64,000 nt of DNA from Bog-756 sp963727955 (GCA_963727955.1 CAVSII010000012.1:1-64000); one strand, 5' to 3'. Shown: positions 25,242 to 34,120, counted from the stretch's first letter. Translations and numbers: made by a program. Notes: generated by a model from the sequence alone, not told the origin.

Positions 25242-25637
25242 TCACCTGTCCATGGAGTGAATCTTGTCCACCGTTATTGTCACTATCACCCGAATCTGAT
25301 CGCGCCCGCTATACCACTGATACGGACCTCCGGTGTAACGCTGGGCAAGGAGCTCGATGTGCTCCGCCCCACCCTCGGTAGTGATGTTCGTGACACGCCC
25401 TCGGACGGCAAAGTAACGGGAGGCGTCAGCGGCATCGCAGACGGCGACACAGACACGCGGGTCTCGCCGTGTGTTGCGCACCTTCTGATGGGTCTGAACC
25501 GTGTTGATGACTATATGGTCACCATCGGTGTCGGCCCAGATCTGGGTCGTTTGCGGCGAGCCGTCGGGCATCAAGGTGGTGACGAAGCACGGGTTCCGAC
25601 CCGTCAATAACTCGACGAGCCGGTCGGGGAGCTCCAC
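25242..25637 (-). CDS. PPOX-class split-barrel oxidoreductase (F420- or FMN-dependent)
   Basis: About 131 residues starting with GTG: VELPDRLVELLTGRNPCFV, then TTLMPDGSPQTTQIW, VINTVQTHQKVRNTRRDPRV and SRYFAVRGRVTNIT, ending in VDKIHSMDR. This is the pyridoxamine-phosphate-oxidase-like split barrel; the T-L-x-x-D-G-x-P-x-x-x-x-x-W pattern is common in the F420-binding TIGR03618 group. Substrate unknown. The TATCGT box seven bases upstream selects this GTG over longer in-frame starts. Confidence 0.85.
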   Translation of the reverse strand: MELPDRLVELLTGRNPCFVTTLMPDGSPQTTQIWADTDGDHIVINTVQTHQKVRNTRRDPRVCVAVCDAADASRYFAVRGRVTNITTEGGAEHIELLAQRYTGGPYQWYSGRDQIRVIVTITVDKIHSMDR

Positions 25638-25650
25638 GCGGATGACGATA
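25635..25650 (-). promoter_or_regulatory. Leaderless promoter: TATCGT, 7 bp, GTG
   Basis: On the minus strand TATCGT (25650-25645), CATCCGC, GTG. It decides the start of the split-barrel gene. Confidence 0.5.
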
Positions 25651-25943
25651 GTGCAGTGTGGTTGTGTTCCCACCGACCGGTGATCTGCGACGCACCCATC
25701 GAGCGACCACGCGGTTGAAGCAGCGGGTCGCGGCGCTCCCCGGCTCACAACCCGCACTTGATCGTCCATAGGAGGATGGTGGGGAGGCACCCTCTGGACC
25801 GTGCGCCCTTGCCAACTGCTGCTTCAGCCGCCTCCCAGCATCCACTAGTGGATCGAAAAGTCGTCCTAACGTATATCCCTGGAATCGCCCCGAATGAGAC
25901 GGAACTATTTCGGGCGGTCCGAGATGACAAAAAGGGAGGGATT

Positions 25944-26330
25944 ATGGAAGAAAAAGGTGAAGGCTGGATCGTGTTCGCAGCGGTGGTGCTCGCTGTCGCT
26001 GGGATCATGAGAGTCTTTGATGCCATCTGGGCATTCCGCTATCACGGCGTGCTCCCTCAGAACTTCGAGGACGCAATATTCGGGCACAGCTTGAAAACCT
26101 ACGGCTGGGTCTACCTCATCGTTGCCATCATCCTCATTGTCTGCGCAGGCGGGGTCCTGGCACGATCACAGATCAGCCGCTGGATCGGGATCTTCGCGGG
26201 GGCCGTCATGGCCATCAGCGCCATCTGGTGGATGCCCTTCTACCCGGTCTGGTCGCTGGCGTACATCTTCGTGGGCATCCTGGTCATCTACGGCCTGGCC
26301 GTCTACGGGAGTCGCGAGCTAGCGCCCTAG
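25944..26330 (+). CDS. DUF7144-type small membrane protein
   Basis: A 128-residue protein with four helices: MEEKGEGWIVFAAVVLAVAG, then a loop with FRYHG, and helices around YLIVAIILIVCAGGVL, WIGIFAGAVMAISAIWWMPF and WSLAYIFVGILVIYGLAVYG. The W-x-x-F-A-x-V-x-L-x-x-A-G start and the P-F-Y-P-x-W-S motif match this actinobacterial family of unknown function. AAAGGGAGGG precedes the ATG. Confidence 0.82.
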   Translation: MEEKGEGWIVFAAVVLAVAGIMRVFDAIWAFRYHGVLPQNFEDAIFGHSLKTYGWVYLIVAIILIVCAGGVLARSQISRWIGIFAGAVMAISAIWWMPFYPVWSLAYIFVGILVIYGLAVYGSRELAP

Positions 26331-26473
26331 GGCTTCTGTCCAGCAGTAGCGGCGACGGCCCCCGGTTTCGGCTGGGGCCTCTTCGCGTTCGCTTCCCGGT
26401 GTTCGGAAGTGGTGGGACGGTGCTGTCCCAGTGGCGTTGGGACATGGGCGCTCCTCCCCTACTCGCCGGTGAA

Positions 26474-27175
26474 TCAAAACTCCGCCTGCCACGAGCCCTC
26501 GGTGTGGACAACCTCCCAATAACGCTCAGCAATGCGTTCAGGGTCGAACGGCGTACCGGCAACCATCTGTCCGTCGATGGTGAGGGTAGCCACTCGGATA
26601 CCGTCGGGCTCCAGGTCGGCCCCGAGCATGGAAGCGGCCGATCGAAGAGCGGCTTTGCCGAGGGAGACCGTGGCCAGGGCTGGGATGATCGGCAAACCCG
26701 CCCCCGGTGACGATCATGGTGCTGGATCCCGCCACCTTCATTGCTGGAGACGCCGCCTGGGCGACGACGATGGCCCCAATGACATCGACTGTATAGGCCT
26801 CCTGCAAGTGGGCGATGCTCGAACTCAACAGTTGATCCGGCGCACCCATGACCGCGTTGTAGATGATGGCTCGGCGCACCGTCTCCACGGTAGAGCTCTG
26901 CCATGCGGGCACCCAGGCCCTCGGGGTCGCTTGCGTCCGCCTCGATTGTGCCGATCTCAGCGCCGGTGTCGGCCAAGCCGCCGGCCAGATGAGCTAGCCC
27001 GTCGGTGCTCCGTGCAACCAATGTGACCCGGTAACCTCCGACGGCGAAACGGCGAGCCACGGTCAAGCCCAGGCCCGGTCCCGACCAGTAGCAGGTGACG
27101 GCGGTCGACGGCGCCGACGTCCACTGCCTCGTCATTGCGGATTCCTTCACGGTCGCTGGTCGGCGCGTCATTCAT
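26474..27175 (-). pseudogene. Short-chain dehydrogenase/reductase gene with at least three frameshifts
   Basis: Starting at ATG 27175 (GGAG upstream), the SDR peptide jumps frame: HLLLVGTGPG (glycine-rich NAD(P) loop) in one frame, then GLTVARRFAVGGYRVTLVAR and AEIGTIEADASDPEGL in a second, NAVMGAPDQLLSSS and MKVAGSSTMIVTGGGFADHP in a third, and LGKAALRSAASMLGADLEPD with IRVATLTIDGQMVAGTPFDP in a fourth stretch. The pieces are in the right order and cover a whole SDR of about 230 residues. The active-site region is altered (no clear YxxxK; LGKAAL fits the K). Confidence 0.8.
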
Positions 27176-27275
27176 GAGGGCTCCTGACTCGATCGAGATG
27201 GCTTTCCCAGCCAGCGTAGGCCCGGCTGTGACCGGTGGCACCGGAGTGACCCAGCTGATGGGCCAGAAGTGATCC

Positions 27276-27908
27276 TCAACGCTCGGACAGGACTCGACCC
27301 AGCTGCTTGACCGACATCGGGGGGTGTCCCGGAGTCTTGTATCCCGGACGCAGGCCGTCGAGGGCGAGCTCCAGGAACCGCCGCGACGTGCCCGGGGCGT
27401 CCTCGTCGCAGAGGTCGCCGAGGGCACGCACCGACATCAGCGTGACTACCAGATCGGTCCCGACGACATCGGGCCGAACGGTGCCCGCCCGCTGGCTGGC
27501 CTCGAGGACCCGCCCGATGAGCGGCATCGAGGCAGCCAGAGCGCGGTCGGCCTCTCCCCCGCTCCAGGGCCTCCGTGAGGTTGCGGCGCGCCAACAGCTC
27601 GGAACCTCCACACATCGCCGGATGAACTCGAAGACCGCTACGCTCGGAGCCACCTCCCGGAGGACTTCGTTGGCGATCTGGCGGGTCCGCTCCGTCGCCG
27701 CGTCGACCACAGCGGCGAAGAGGTCGGCCTTGTTCGGGAACCGCCGGTAGAGGGTCCCGATCCCGACCTCGGCCCGGGCGGCGATCTGCTCCATCGACGC
27801 CTCGTAGCCGTACTCGGCGAAGACGTCACGAGCCGCCACCAAGATGCGGGCCAGGTTGAGCTCGGCGTCCCGGCGCAGCGGCCTGGCTCCGGTTGTCCCG
27901 TCCGCCAT
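27276..27908 (-). CDS. TetR-family regulator with an internally frame-shifted segment
   Basis: About 210 residues: MADGTTGARPLRRDAELN, HTH ILVAARDVFAEYGYEASMEQ then GIGTLYRRFPNKADLFAAVV. Between about 27545 and 27610 the frame reads EVPSCWRAATSRRPWSGGEA, but the next frame reads GGSELLARRNLTEALERG, which looks like the natural helix; so two shifts cancel out. The rest (SMPLIGRVLEASQRAGTVRP, LMSVRALGDLCDEDAP) is normal TetR_C. It follows the MFS gene by 22 bp and is the likely reader of the paired operators at 29415-29472. Confidence 0.8.
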   Translation of the reverse strand: MADGTTGARPLRRDAELNLARILVAARDVFAEYGYEASMEQIAARAEVGIGTLYRRFPNKADLFAAVVDAATERTRQIANEVLREVAPSVAVFEFIRRCVEVPSCWRAATSRRPWSGGEADRALAASMPLIGRVLEASQRAGTVRPDVVGTDLVVTLMSVRALGDLCDEDAPGTSRRFLELALDGLRPGYKTPGHPPMSVKQLGRVLSER

Positions 27909-27930
27909 GTCGGCTTTCCGCCGGCCCACG

Positions 27931-29391
27931 TCAGTCTTCGGCGACATAGCCAATGGCCCCGACGACCACCTCAGCCTCGGCGGTCAGGGCGGGGTGTGAC
28001 TCGCTGAGGACGACGGAAGGGCGGCTGCGGGCTGGGATCATGAGGGCGGCGATCGCCGCCACCACCAGGGCCCCGCCGCAGACAACGAAGGCCAGAACGT
28101 AGCCGTGCTCCCTCGGGTAGCCGTGGACCAGTGCGCCACTTACGATCAGACTCGTGGCTATGGCGGTGCCCAGTGCAGCACCGATATTCCGGACGTTGGT
28201 GTTCATGCCGGTGGCCACCCCGGTCTGACCGGGTGGCACGGCCTCGACGATCAGGTTCGACATGGAGGCGTAGCCGAAGGCCACGCCAATGCCCAACAAC
28301 CCTGCAGCCACGTAGATGTTCCAGGGTTCACCGTGGGCAACGGCCAAAAATCCGTAACTGGCAGCGGCGAAGAGCGCCCCCATGATCAAGATCGGCTTGG
28401 AACCGATGGCAACGGTCAGGCGACCGGTCAGCGGAGCGATCACGAGCATGGCCACGGCAAAGGGCAGAAGGAATAGTCCTGACTGGGTCACCGATGCGCC
28501 GAAGCCATAGCCCACTCGAGACGGAGTCTGGGCGAATTGGGGCACGACGATGAACATGGCGAACATCCCAAACCCGAACAGCAGAGCGGCCAGGTTTGTG
28601 CTCCACACGGCCGGAATTCTCATCATCTTCATGTCGACCATCGGTGTATCCGAACGCGACTCCGAACGGATCCAGCACGGGATCAACACTGCTGTGGCGG
28701 CAAAGAGACCCAGCACCGAGGCACTCTTCCATCCCCATATCGGCCCATAGGAAAGGGCCAGCAGTCCGGTAATCAGCCAGGCCGACATGATCGAGGCGCC
28801 GATCCAGTTGACCCGACCGGAGGACCGAACCGGCGACTCGGGCACAAACAGGAATGTGGTCACGGTCGCTCCAATGGAGAGGACCAAGGGGATCCAGAAC
28901 AACCAGTGGTACGAGAGGTGCACGATGATGGGGCCGGAGAGGACGATCCCGGTGCCCACTCCCACTCCCAGGATGGCCGAGAGCACTCCGATGGCTCCAG
29001 CCACCTTCTCGGCGGGGAACTCGTCACGGATGATCCCGAATGCCAGTGGGAAGACCGCCCCGCCAGCTCCCTGGACGATCCGGCCGGCCAGCATCACCGG
29101 AAAGGTTGTGGCCAGAGCGCTGATCAGCGTGCCCACTGACAGCGTGACCAGCACGAGGACGATCATCTTCTCCTTGCCGACCATGTCGCCGATCCGGCCG
29201 AGGATCGGCGTGGCGATCGCCGCACTGAGCAGATAGCCCGTCAGCAGCCAGGTGGCACCGGTCGTGGTGGTGTGCAGGGTGTGCTCGAGCAGCGGGATGG
29301 CCGGAATGATGAGCGACTGCAGAAGGCTGAAGGCGAGGGCCGCCGTCGCCAGCACGGCGAACGTCGCCCCGTAATGGATGCGCTTCTCCAC
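27931..29391 (-). CDS. MFS drug/multidrug efflux transporter (EmrB/QacA, DHA2 type)
   Basis: About 486 residues, 13-14 helices. The GTG at 29391 starts VEKRIHYGATFAVLATAALA. MFS motif A is GRIGDMVGKEKMIVLVLV between helices 2 and 3; motif C-like GIGVGTGIVLSGPIIVHLSY lies in helix 5, typical of drug:H+ antiporters. It is followed by its probable TetR repressor on the same strand, and the divergent region upstream has two palindromic operators. Confidence 0.88.
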   Translation of the reverse strand: MEKRIHYGATFAVLATAALAFSLLQSLIIPAIPLLEHTLHTTTTGATWLLTGYLLSAAIATPILGRIGDMVGKEKMIVLVLVTLSVGTLISALATTFPVMLAGRIVQGAGGAVFPLAFGIIRDEFPAEKVAGAIGVLSAILGVGVGTGIVLSGPIIVHLSYHWLFWIPLVLSIGATVTTFLFVPESPVRSSGRVNWIGASIMSAWLITGLLALSYGPIWGWKSASVLGLFAATAVLIPCWIRSESRSDTPMVDMKMMRIPAVWSTNLAALLFGFGMFAMFIVVPQFAQTPSRVGYGFGASVTQSGLFLLPFAVAMLVIAPLTGRLTVAIGSKPILIMGALFAAASYGFLAVAHGEPWNIYVAAGLLGIGVAFGYASMSNLIVEAVPPGQTGVATGMNTNVRNIGAALGTAIATSLIVSGALVHGYPREHGYVLAFVVCGGALVVAAIAALMIPARSRPSVVLSESHPALTAEAEVVVGAIGYVAED

Positions 29392-29414
29392 CGTCTCTCT
29401 CCCGCACTCGAATT

Positions 29415-29472
29415 GCGGAATAAGTGATTCCGCTTGTGCTGAAGGTAGCAGAAGCGGAACGACGAGTTCCAC
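29415..29472. promoter_or_regulatory. Pair of palindromic operators between MFS and methyltransferase genes
   Basis: Site 1, 29415-29433: GCGGAAT, AAGTG, ATTCCGC, a perfect 7-bp-arm dyad. Site 2, 29454-29472: GCGGAAC, GACGA, GTTCCAC, one mismatch. Centres are 39 bp apart. The shared GCGGAAY-N5-RTTCC pattern in a divergent promoter region next to a tetR gene fits TetR-type repression. Confidence 0.65.
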
Positions 29473-29534
29473 TTGGGATCACGGCTAGGCATGTCGCTAC
29501 GGTAGGTGTCGGGGAAGGGCACCAGGAGACGGGA

Positions 29535-30401
29535 GTGACCGTGGTTGGCGAACAGACCGTTGCTCCGGAGAGCAGTGCCGTGCGGGTCGCCCTCTGGCGA
29601 GCCTTGCATGTCCAGATCGACCCGCCGCCCCATGTACTCGACGACGAGATCGGTCTTGTGTTGGCCGCACCCGAGGACGGTTGGCGCCACCGCCCGGACA
29701 TGGATCCGATCGGCACTCGTTGGTTTCGTGCCAGCATTGTTGCCCGTGCCCGATTCGTGGAGGATCTGGTTGGCGAAGAAGCGGATCGAGGCGTTACCCA
29801 GTACGTCATCTTGGGGGCCGGTCTTGACGCCTTCGCCCAACGCAGGTCAGAGATGGCCTCTCGTCTCACGGTCTTCGAGGTCGACCAACCAGGCCCCCAG
29901 GCATGGAAGACCCAGCGCCTGATCGAGCTGGGTTTCGGTGTCCCCGACTGGCTGCGGTTGGTGCCGGTCGACTTCGAAGCAGCCGGGCCGTGGTGGGATC
30001 AGGTGGTCGCCGCCGGCTTTGATCCCGACCGGCCGGCAGTGGTCGTCTCCACCGGCGTCTCCATGTACCTCACCAAAGAGGCCAATGAGGCCTCTATGCG
30101 CGAGATCGCCGGGAGGCTGGCCCCCGGGTCGACTCTGGCAATGACGTTCCTTTTGCCCACCGCACTCGTCGATGACGCCCTTCGACCTGGTTTCGAAGCA
30201 GCTGAGAGAGGTGCGCGGGCGGCCGGAACGCCCTTCATCAGCTTCTACAACCCGGGGGAAGTGTCGGAAGTTGCCCGACGGGCCGGATTCCAAAGCGCAC
30301 AGCACATCTCGGCGGCCATGCTCAACGAGCGCTACTTCGCCAACAGGACGGATGGCCTGCAGACACTCAGAGGAGAAGAACTGCTGGTAGCGACGGCGTA
30401 G
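29535..30401 (+). CDS. SAM-dependent methyltransferase, leucine carboxyl methyltransferase-like (TIGR00027 type)
   Basis: About 288 residues from a GTG preceded by AGGAG. Motifs: RFVEDLVGEEADRGVTQYVI then LGAGLDAFAQR (SAM loop), VFEVDQPGPQAWKTQRL (acidic residue), VVVSTGVSMYLTKEANEASM and GSTLAMTFLLPTA. This Mycobacterium-style family is large in actinobacteria and mostly of unknown substrate. It is divergent from the MFS gene and shares the operator pair, so it may modify or detoxify the same compound. Confidence 0.88.
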   Translation: MTVVGEQTVAPESSAVRVALWRALHVQIDPPPHVLDDEIGLVLAAPEDGWRHRPDMDPIGTRWFRASIVARARFVEDLVGEEADRGVTQYVILGAGLDAFAQRRSEMASRLTVFEVDQPGPQAWKTQRLIELGFGVPDWLRLVPVDFEAAGPWWDQVVAAGFDPDRPAVVVSTGVSMYLTKEANEASMREIAGRLAPGSTLAMTFLLPTALVDDALRPGFEAAERGARAAGTPFISFYNPGEVSEVARRAGFQSAQHISAAMLNERYFANRTDGLQTLRGEELLVATA

Positions 30402-30513
30402 GCCTCCCTCGTGGGGAGTCACATCGATCCCACTCGGGTGGGCATGTCGCATTCAGTTCCGGTGCCCGCCAGGTAGCGTTCACCACCGGGGAGCGGCCTC
30501 CGGTGCACGTCCC

Positions 30514-31215
30514 CTAGCGATTGAGACTTAACGACCAATACTTCTCAGCAACGATCTTCTCGTCGAAGGCCGGATCCTTCCTTAGGGCACGAAGCTGGGA
30601 CTTGTACCCCTCGACTGCGCCCGACTTCGGGTCCATTTCCCCAAGCTCTGGGGCGATCTCCGTGAGTTGGAACCCGGTGCCGTCATAGGCATCGAACGCC
30701 ACACGGTGATGTTCTCCAAGCACGTCGTTCGGACCGTAAGGAAGGTCCTCGTAGACGATCCAGTCCACAGGGGCGTGGGCGTTGGCGGCGACAAGAGCGG
30801 CGATGCGGCGAACCTCCTCGTGATCGGGATGCAGGAGACCGAGTGGTATCACACACGTCTCGGGCATCAGCTCCGCCAATGCGGACTCGATTCCTTCCCT
30901 GATGATCCTCGTACGTTCTGGCTGAAGTCCGTACTGGAAGTCAAGGCCTCCTAGAGGTAGCTGGAGACCGCCCAATCTCGCCAATGCTGTGGCGTCCTCT
31001 GACAAGCGTGCTGCCATCACGTCCTCTCCGAGGGAGAAACCGCAGTCTGCGTCCCACCCGGTGAGGGCCGTCCACTCAGCCGGCCTACCGGCAAGTGCGG
31101 TGAGAACGGTGCATCCAGGACGGATCGCCATGAAACGCCCGCAGCTGAGGACAGCATCGTCGAGGTGGGGTGAGATCAGAAGGGCTGGCGGTCGCTCGGT
31201 GTCTGGCACCCACAC
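30514..31215 (-). CDS. PIG-L family deacetylase
   Basis: A 233-residue LmbE/PIG-L protein. The zinc and catalytic motif is LLISPHLDDAVLSCG (H-x-D-D), with the third metal His in LLHPDHEEVRRIA and further His in LGEHHRVAF. Relatives deacetylate GlcNAc-inositol (MshB, mycothiol), N-acetylglucosamine lipids or mycothiol conjugates (Mca). It is too divergent from MshB/Mca to choose. GTG start; single gene. Confidence 0.88.
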   Translation of the reverse strand: MWVPDTERPPALLISPHLDDAVLSCGRFMAIRPGCTVLTALAGRPAEWTALTGWDADCGFSLGEDVMAARLSEDATALARLGGLQLPLGGLDFQYGLQPERTRIIREGIESALAELMPETCVIPLGLLHPDHEEVRRIAALVAANAHAPVDWIVYEDLPYGPNDVLGEHHRVAFDAYDGTGFQLTEIAPELGEMDPKSGAVEGYKSQLRALRKDPAFDEKIVAEKYWSLSLNR

Positions 31216-31291
31216 AGGTTAGGTACTCATCAGCTACGGGAGCGATTGGCGGGTGTCCCGCCGCTTCAGCGACCGACCGATGTCGTACAAG

Positions 31292-31325
31292 CAAGAGGGA
31301 GGACCTGAGTAAGGTCTCCCTCTTG
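31292..31325 (-). terminator. Hairpin terminator between two minus-strand genes
   Basis: CAAGAGGGAGGACC and GGTCTCCCTCTTG pair over 13 bp with one bulge. It lies 46 bp past the stop of the small monooxygenase-like gene and upstream of the PIG-L gene. Confidence 0.6.
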
Positions 31326-31371
31326 TCCTTTGCCTGGTCTCGCACGCGGACCAACCGACGTCGTCATCGAT

Positions 31372-31677
31372 CTACTGTCGTACGTGCATCACCGTACGCA
31401 CGTCCAGGTCATGGAAGATCCGCTCCCCTGTCAGTAAGGCGTTGATCTTGTCGGCGTATTCGCCTGTAACCGGATCGTCGGAGTTCCTCATCGCTTCCTC
31501 ATATGAGTCGAACTCCACAATGACGAAGTAATGACCGGGTCGTTTTCGGTCCTCGGTGATCGTGGCCTTGGATGCCAGAAGGGCATCGCCGCGCATCTCC
31601 TGAAAGCTCTTCATCAGAGTCTCCAGCTCATCGATCCGGGACGTCTCAAATTCCATGATCTGCACAAAACCCGCCAT
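31372..31677 (-). CDS. Dimeric alpha/beta-barrel protein (ABM/EthD-like)
   Basis: A 101-residue protein starting MAGFVQIMEFETSRIDELET, with two beta-alpha-beta units and HYFVIVEFDSYEEAMRNSDD, the F-x-S-x-E-x-x-x-x-x-S pattern of antibiotic-biosynthesis-monooxygenase-like small proteins. Catalysis is unproven; many only bind ligands. GGAG seven bases before ATG fixes the start. A hairpin terminator follows. Confidence 0.75.
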   Translation of the reverse strand: MAGFVQIMEFETSRIDELETLMKSFQEMRGDALLASKATITEDRKRPGHYFVIVEFDSYEEAMRNSDDPVTGEYADKINALLTGERIFHDLDVRTVMHVRQ

Positions 31678-31946
31678 GACAATCTCCAATCATTTGTCGG
31701 TCCGATACCAAACCTACTCCGAGGTGAAGGCACCTGCCCCGTGACGATCCGACGCCAAAACGGGAGAATTGCAGCCGAGGGAGGGGTGACATCAGGGGCG
31801 TGGTGAGCGGTGCGACCACCGGAGGCCGGATGACGTCTGGGCCACCCGAGGCTCGCCCTTGGTGTACGCACTTGACGGCGCGTCGTGAGCCACGAGGCAA
31901 ACCGGCCCATCGGTTCTGGCCGTCGTCTATGGGCAACCTGATGGGT

Positions 31947-32321
31947 TCATGCGGTGATGTCCTGTACCGGCTGTGACAACAGGCAGAACTCGTTGCCCTC
32001 GGGATCAGCCAGCACCACCCAGGAGACATCGGCCGACTGTCCCACATCGACCGGGGAGGCGCCGAGCTCGAGCAGGCGCTGAAGCTCCTCGGCCGTGGTG
32101 ACACCATCTGCCCGGAGGTCAAGATGCAGTCGGTTCTTCACGCTCTTGGTCTCCGGAACGGGCAGAACGTCGATCACCGGCCACGAGCCGTCGGGCGCAC
32201 CGATGCTCACTCCCCCGTCGGACTGGTCGACGATCTGCCATCCGAGGACCGAACACCAGAAGTCGGCCACAGCCCGGGGGTCAGCGGCGTCTATGACAAC
32301 GGAGGCAAGTCGACTGGTCAT
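31947..32321 (-). CDS. VOC-family protein (Glyoxalase_6 type)
   Basis: A 124-residue VOC fold: ASVVIDAADPRAVADFWCSV then LGWQI in the first module, and HLDLRADGVTTAEELQRLLE, DPEGNEFCLL in the second. The D-P-E-G-N-E-F-C motif marks the Glyoxalase_6 actinobacterial subgroup, common next to nothing in particular and of unknown ligand. ATG chosen with a TATCGT box six bases upstream. Confidence 0.88.
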   Translation of the reverse strand: MTSRLASVVIDAADPRAVADFWCSVLGWQIVDQSDGGVSIGAPDGSWPVIDVLPVPETKSVKNRLHLDLRADGVTTAEELQRLLELGASPVDVGQSADVSWVVLADPEGNEFCLLSQPVQDITA

Positions 32322-32333
32322 GTTCGGACGATA
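32319..32333 (-). promoter_or_regulatory. Leaderless promoter: TATCGT, 6 bp, ATG
   Basis: Minus strand TATCGT (32333-32328), CCGAAC, ATG at 32321. Confidence 0.5.
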
Positions 32334-32366
32334 TCAACCGGCGTCGATCCTGGGCAGAATAGGTGG

Positions 32367-32873
32367 ATGCCACCAATTCGCACTCGGGCCATGACTGCTG
32401 CGGAATTCGAAACACTCCGAGGTCGGCTGATTCGGGAGTATGCGGGCGCGCACGTAGCCGCCGGCAACTGGACCGCCGAAGCAGCCGAGAGCCGCGCCGC
32501 CGAACAGACCGGCCAACTCCTCCCGCAGGGCGTCGACACCCCGGGGGTGCTGATGCTGGTGGCCGAGACGCCCGAGGGGATGGGGGTCGGGCATCTGTGG
32601 CTGGCGCTCGAGCGAGAAGCAGGAAACGGTGGCGGCGCCTGGATCTACGACATCGAGATCGTGCCTGAACAGCGTGGGCGGGGATATGGCCGAGCGCTAC
32701 TGGGTGCGGCAGAGGAAAGGGCGGCACGACACGGCGCCGATTCGATCGGCCTCAATGTGTTTGGGACCAACCTGGTGGCACGGGATCTCTACCAGTCGGC
32801 CGGCTACAGCGTGGCCACGATGCAGTTGAGGAAGGTACTCCACTCAGCTGCCGAAGGAGGCGAGGATGGCTGA
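32367..32873 (+). CDS. GNAT-family N-acetyltransferase
   Basis: A 168-residue protein from ATG 32367 (MPPIRTRAMTAAEFETLRGR). The acetyl-CoA site is IYDIEIVPEQRGRGYGRALL (Q-x-x-G-x-G/A), preceded by GVGHLWLALE and followed by ADSIGLNVFGTNLVARDLYQ, S-A-G-Y at the end, as in RimI-like enzymes. Substrate unknown. Its 3' end overlaps the convergent hydrolase gene by 30 bases. Confidence 0.9.
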   Translation: MPPIRTRAMTAAEFETLRGRLIREYAGAHVAAGNWTAEAAESRAAEQTGQLLPQGVDTPGVLMLVAETPEGMGVGHLWLALEREAGNGGGAWIYDIEIVPEQRGRGYGRALLGAAEERAARHGADSIGLNVFGTNLVARDLYQSAGYSVATMQLRKVLHSAAEGGEDG

Positions 32874-33542
32874 GGCCAGCTCTCCCGGCCGGGTGAATTG
32901 AGGCCAATGACCGGTGGGAAGGTCGACGATTTCCACATCGGTGATCCGGGACAGTTCCGACACGAAATCCTCACCATCGGCGATCCAACCACGGAGTCTG
33001 TCGGCTGAGAACGCACAGGCGATCACTGTGACGGGGACCCCAAACCGCCGGTCGCTCGTCAGGGTCTGCTGATCCCGTGCCACTCCGGCCGGTTCTGGAA
33101 CGGCGATGCGCCGGAACATCGAACGCAGGTCAGCATCGAGATCGATGAGGTCTTCCTCGTCGAATTCCGCCCAATCGGGAAGAGGAATTTCGCCGTCCAC
33201 CGCGGTGAGATCGGTGTTGCTCGAGTCGCCGGCCGCCAGTGGAAGGCTGTCGACATAGACCACCCGGACAACCCTCTGGGGACGAGAATCCGCTACCGCG
33301 TGGGCAATGGCGCCACCACCACTGTGCCCGACGAGGACGACCGGTTCGGCGATGGCATCGACCGCTGCGATCACGGCATCGACGTGGTCCCTGAGGCCGA
33401 TGCCGGCACGCACCGATTCGACCGACGCCAGCCCGGGGAGGGTCAGGGCGTGCACGGTGTGACCGGCGTCCCGGAGCGGCGCGGCCACCTCCTCCCAGGT
33501 GAAACCGCCAAGCCAGAAGCCGGGAATCAGGACAATCTGCAT
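32844..33542 (-). CDS. Alpha/beta hydrolase (esterase-like)
   Basis: A 232-residue alpha/beta hydrolase: oxyanion segment MQIVLIPGFWLGGFTWEEVA, nucleophile elbow VVLVGHSGGGAIAHAVADS (G-H-S-G-G), and a C-terminal His in DLPTGHWPQFTRP. Similar to small actinobacterial esterases of the salicylate-binding-protein type. Substrate not known. The start ATG has TAAATT six bases upstream. Confidence 0.9.
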   Translation of the reverse strand: MQIVLIPGFWLGGFTWEEVAAPLRDAGHTVHALTLPGLASVESVRAGIGLRDHVDAVIAAVDAIAEPVVLVGHSGGGAIAHAVADSRPQRVVRVVYVDSLPLAAGDSSNTDLTAVDGEIPLPDWAEFDEEDLIDLDADLRSMFRRIAVPEPAGVARDQQTLTSDRRFGVPVTVIACAFSADRLRGWIADGEDFVSELSRITDVEIVDLPTGHWPQFTRPGELASAILASFGS

Positions 33543-33554
33543 CCCGTCAATTTA
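33540..33554 (-). promoter_or_regulatory. Leaderless promoter: TAAATT, 6 bp, ATG
   Basis: Minus strand TAAATT (33554-33549), GACGGG, ATG at 33542. Confidence 0.5.
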
Positions 33555-33697
33555 CCAGAGGGGCTCGGTGGCCTCCGTCGTCGGTTCCGCCCATCGGGGA
33601 TGGAAGGGGAGCTGCATGCGGCGAAGCCAGAAGGCAGGGGTGGGTCGCCGTCCAACGCGCTCGGGCAGGAACGCCCGGCGCCGTCACCCCGGCGGCT

Positions 33698-34120
33698 TCA
33701 CTCGTAGGCCATGGCATCGGAATCGCGTAACCGGGTACCCATGGTCTTGAGGAGCTTGTGGGCCATGCTCGGGCTCGCTCGCAGGATCTTCTGGAAATGA
33801 CGCTGCATCAGCACCAGCAGAGTCATGTCGGTGTCACAGACGACGGAGGCGGATCTCGGTTTGTCGTCCAGCAACGAGAGCTCGCCGAAATAGTCTCCAG
33901 GGCCGATCGACGCGATCTCCTGCTCACCACGTTTCACGGTTGCCCGTCCGGCTACCACGACGAAGAACATGAGCCCGGGCTGGCCTTCTTCGACCAAGAG
34001 CCTCCCTGTGGGCACGGTGACTTCCTTGAGCACCTTTTGGATCCGGCGTAGTTCCGCTTGGGTGCAACCCGAGAACAGCCAGATTCGCTTGAGGTCCCGA
34101 TTCTCCGCGTCCTCACGCAT
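33698..34120 (-). CDS. Stand-alone cyclic-nucleotide-binding domain protein
   Basis: About 140 residues. MREDAENRDLKRIWLFSGCT leads to a full cNMP fold: LLVEEGQPGLMFFVVVAGRA, IASIGPGDYFGELSLLDDKP (phosphate-binding cassette with E and a later R: RSASVVCDTD), and a C-terminal helix. There is no HTH or catalytic domain, so it is not a Crp regulator; it may act as a sensor subunit. Starts in an ATG with TATCCT six bases upstream. The cyclase pseudogene at 21.4 kb is a possible lost partner only by family. Confidence 0.87.
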   Translation of the reverse strand: MREDAENRDLKRIWLFSGCTQAELRRIQKVLKEVTVPTGRLLVEEGQPGLMFFVVVAGRATVKRGEQEIASIGPGDYFGELSLLDDKPRSASVVCDTDMTLLVLMQRHFQKILRASPSMAHKLLKTMGTRLRDSDAMAYE

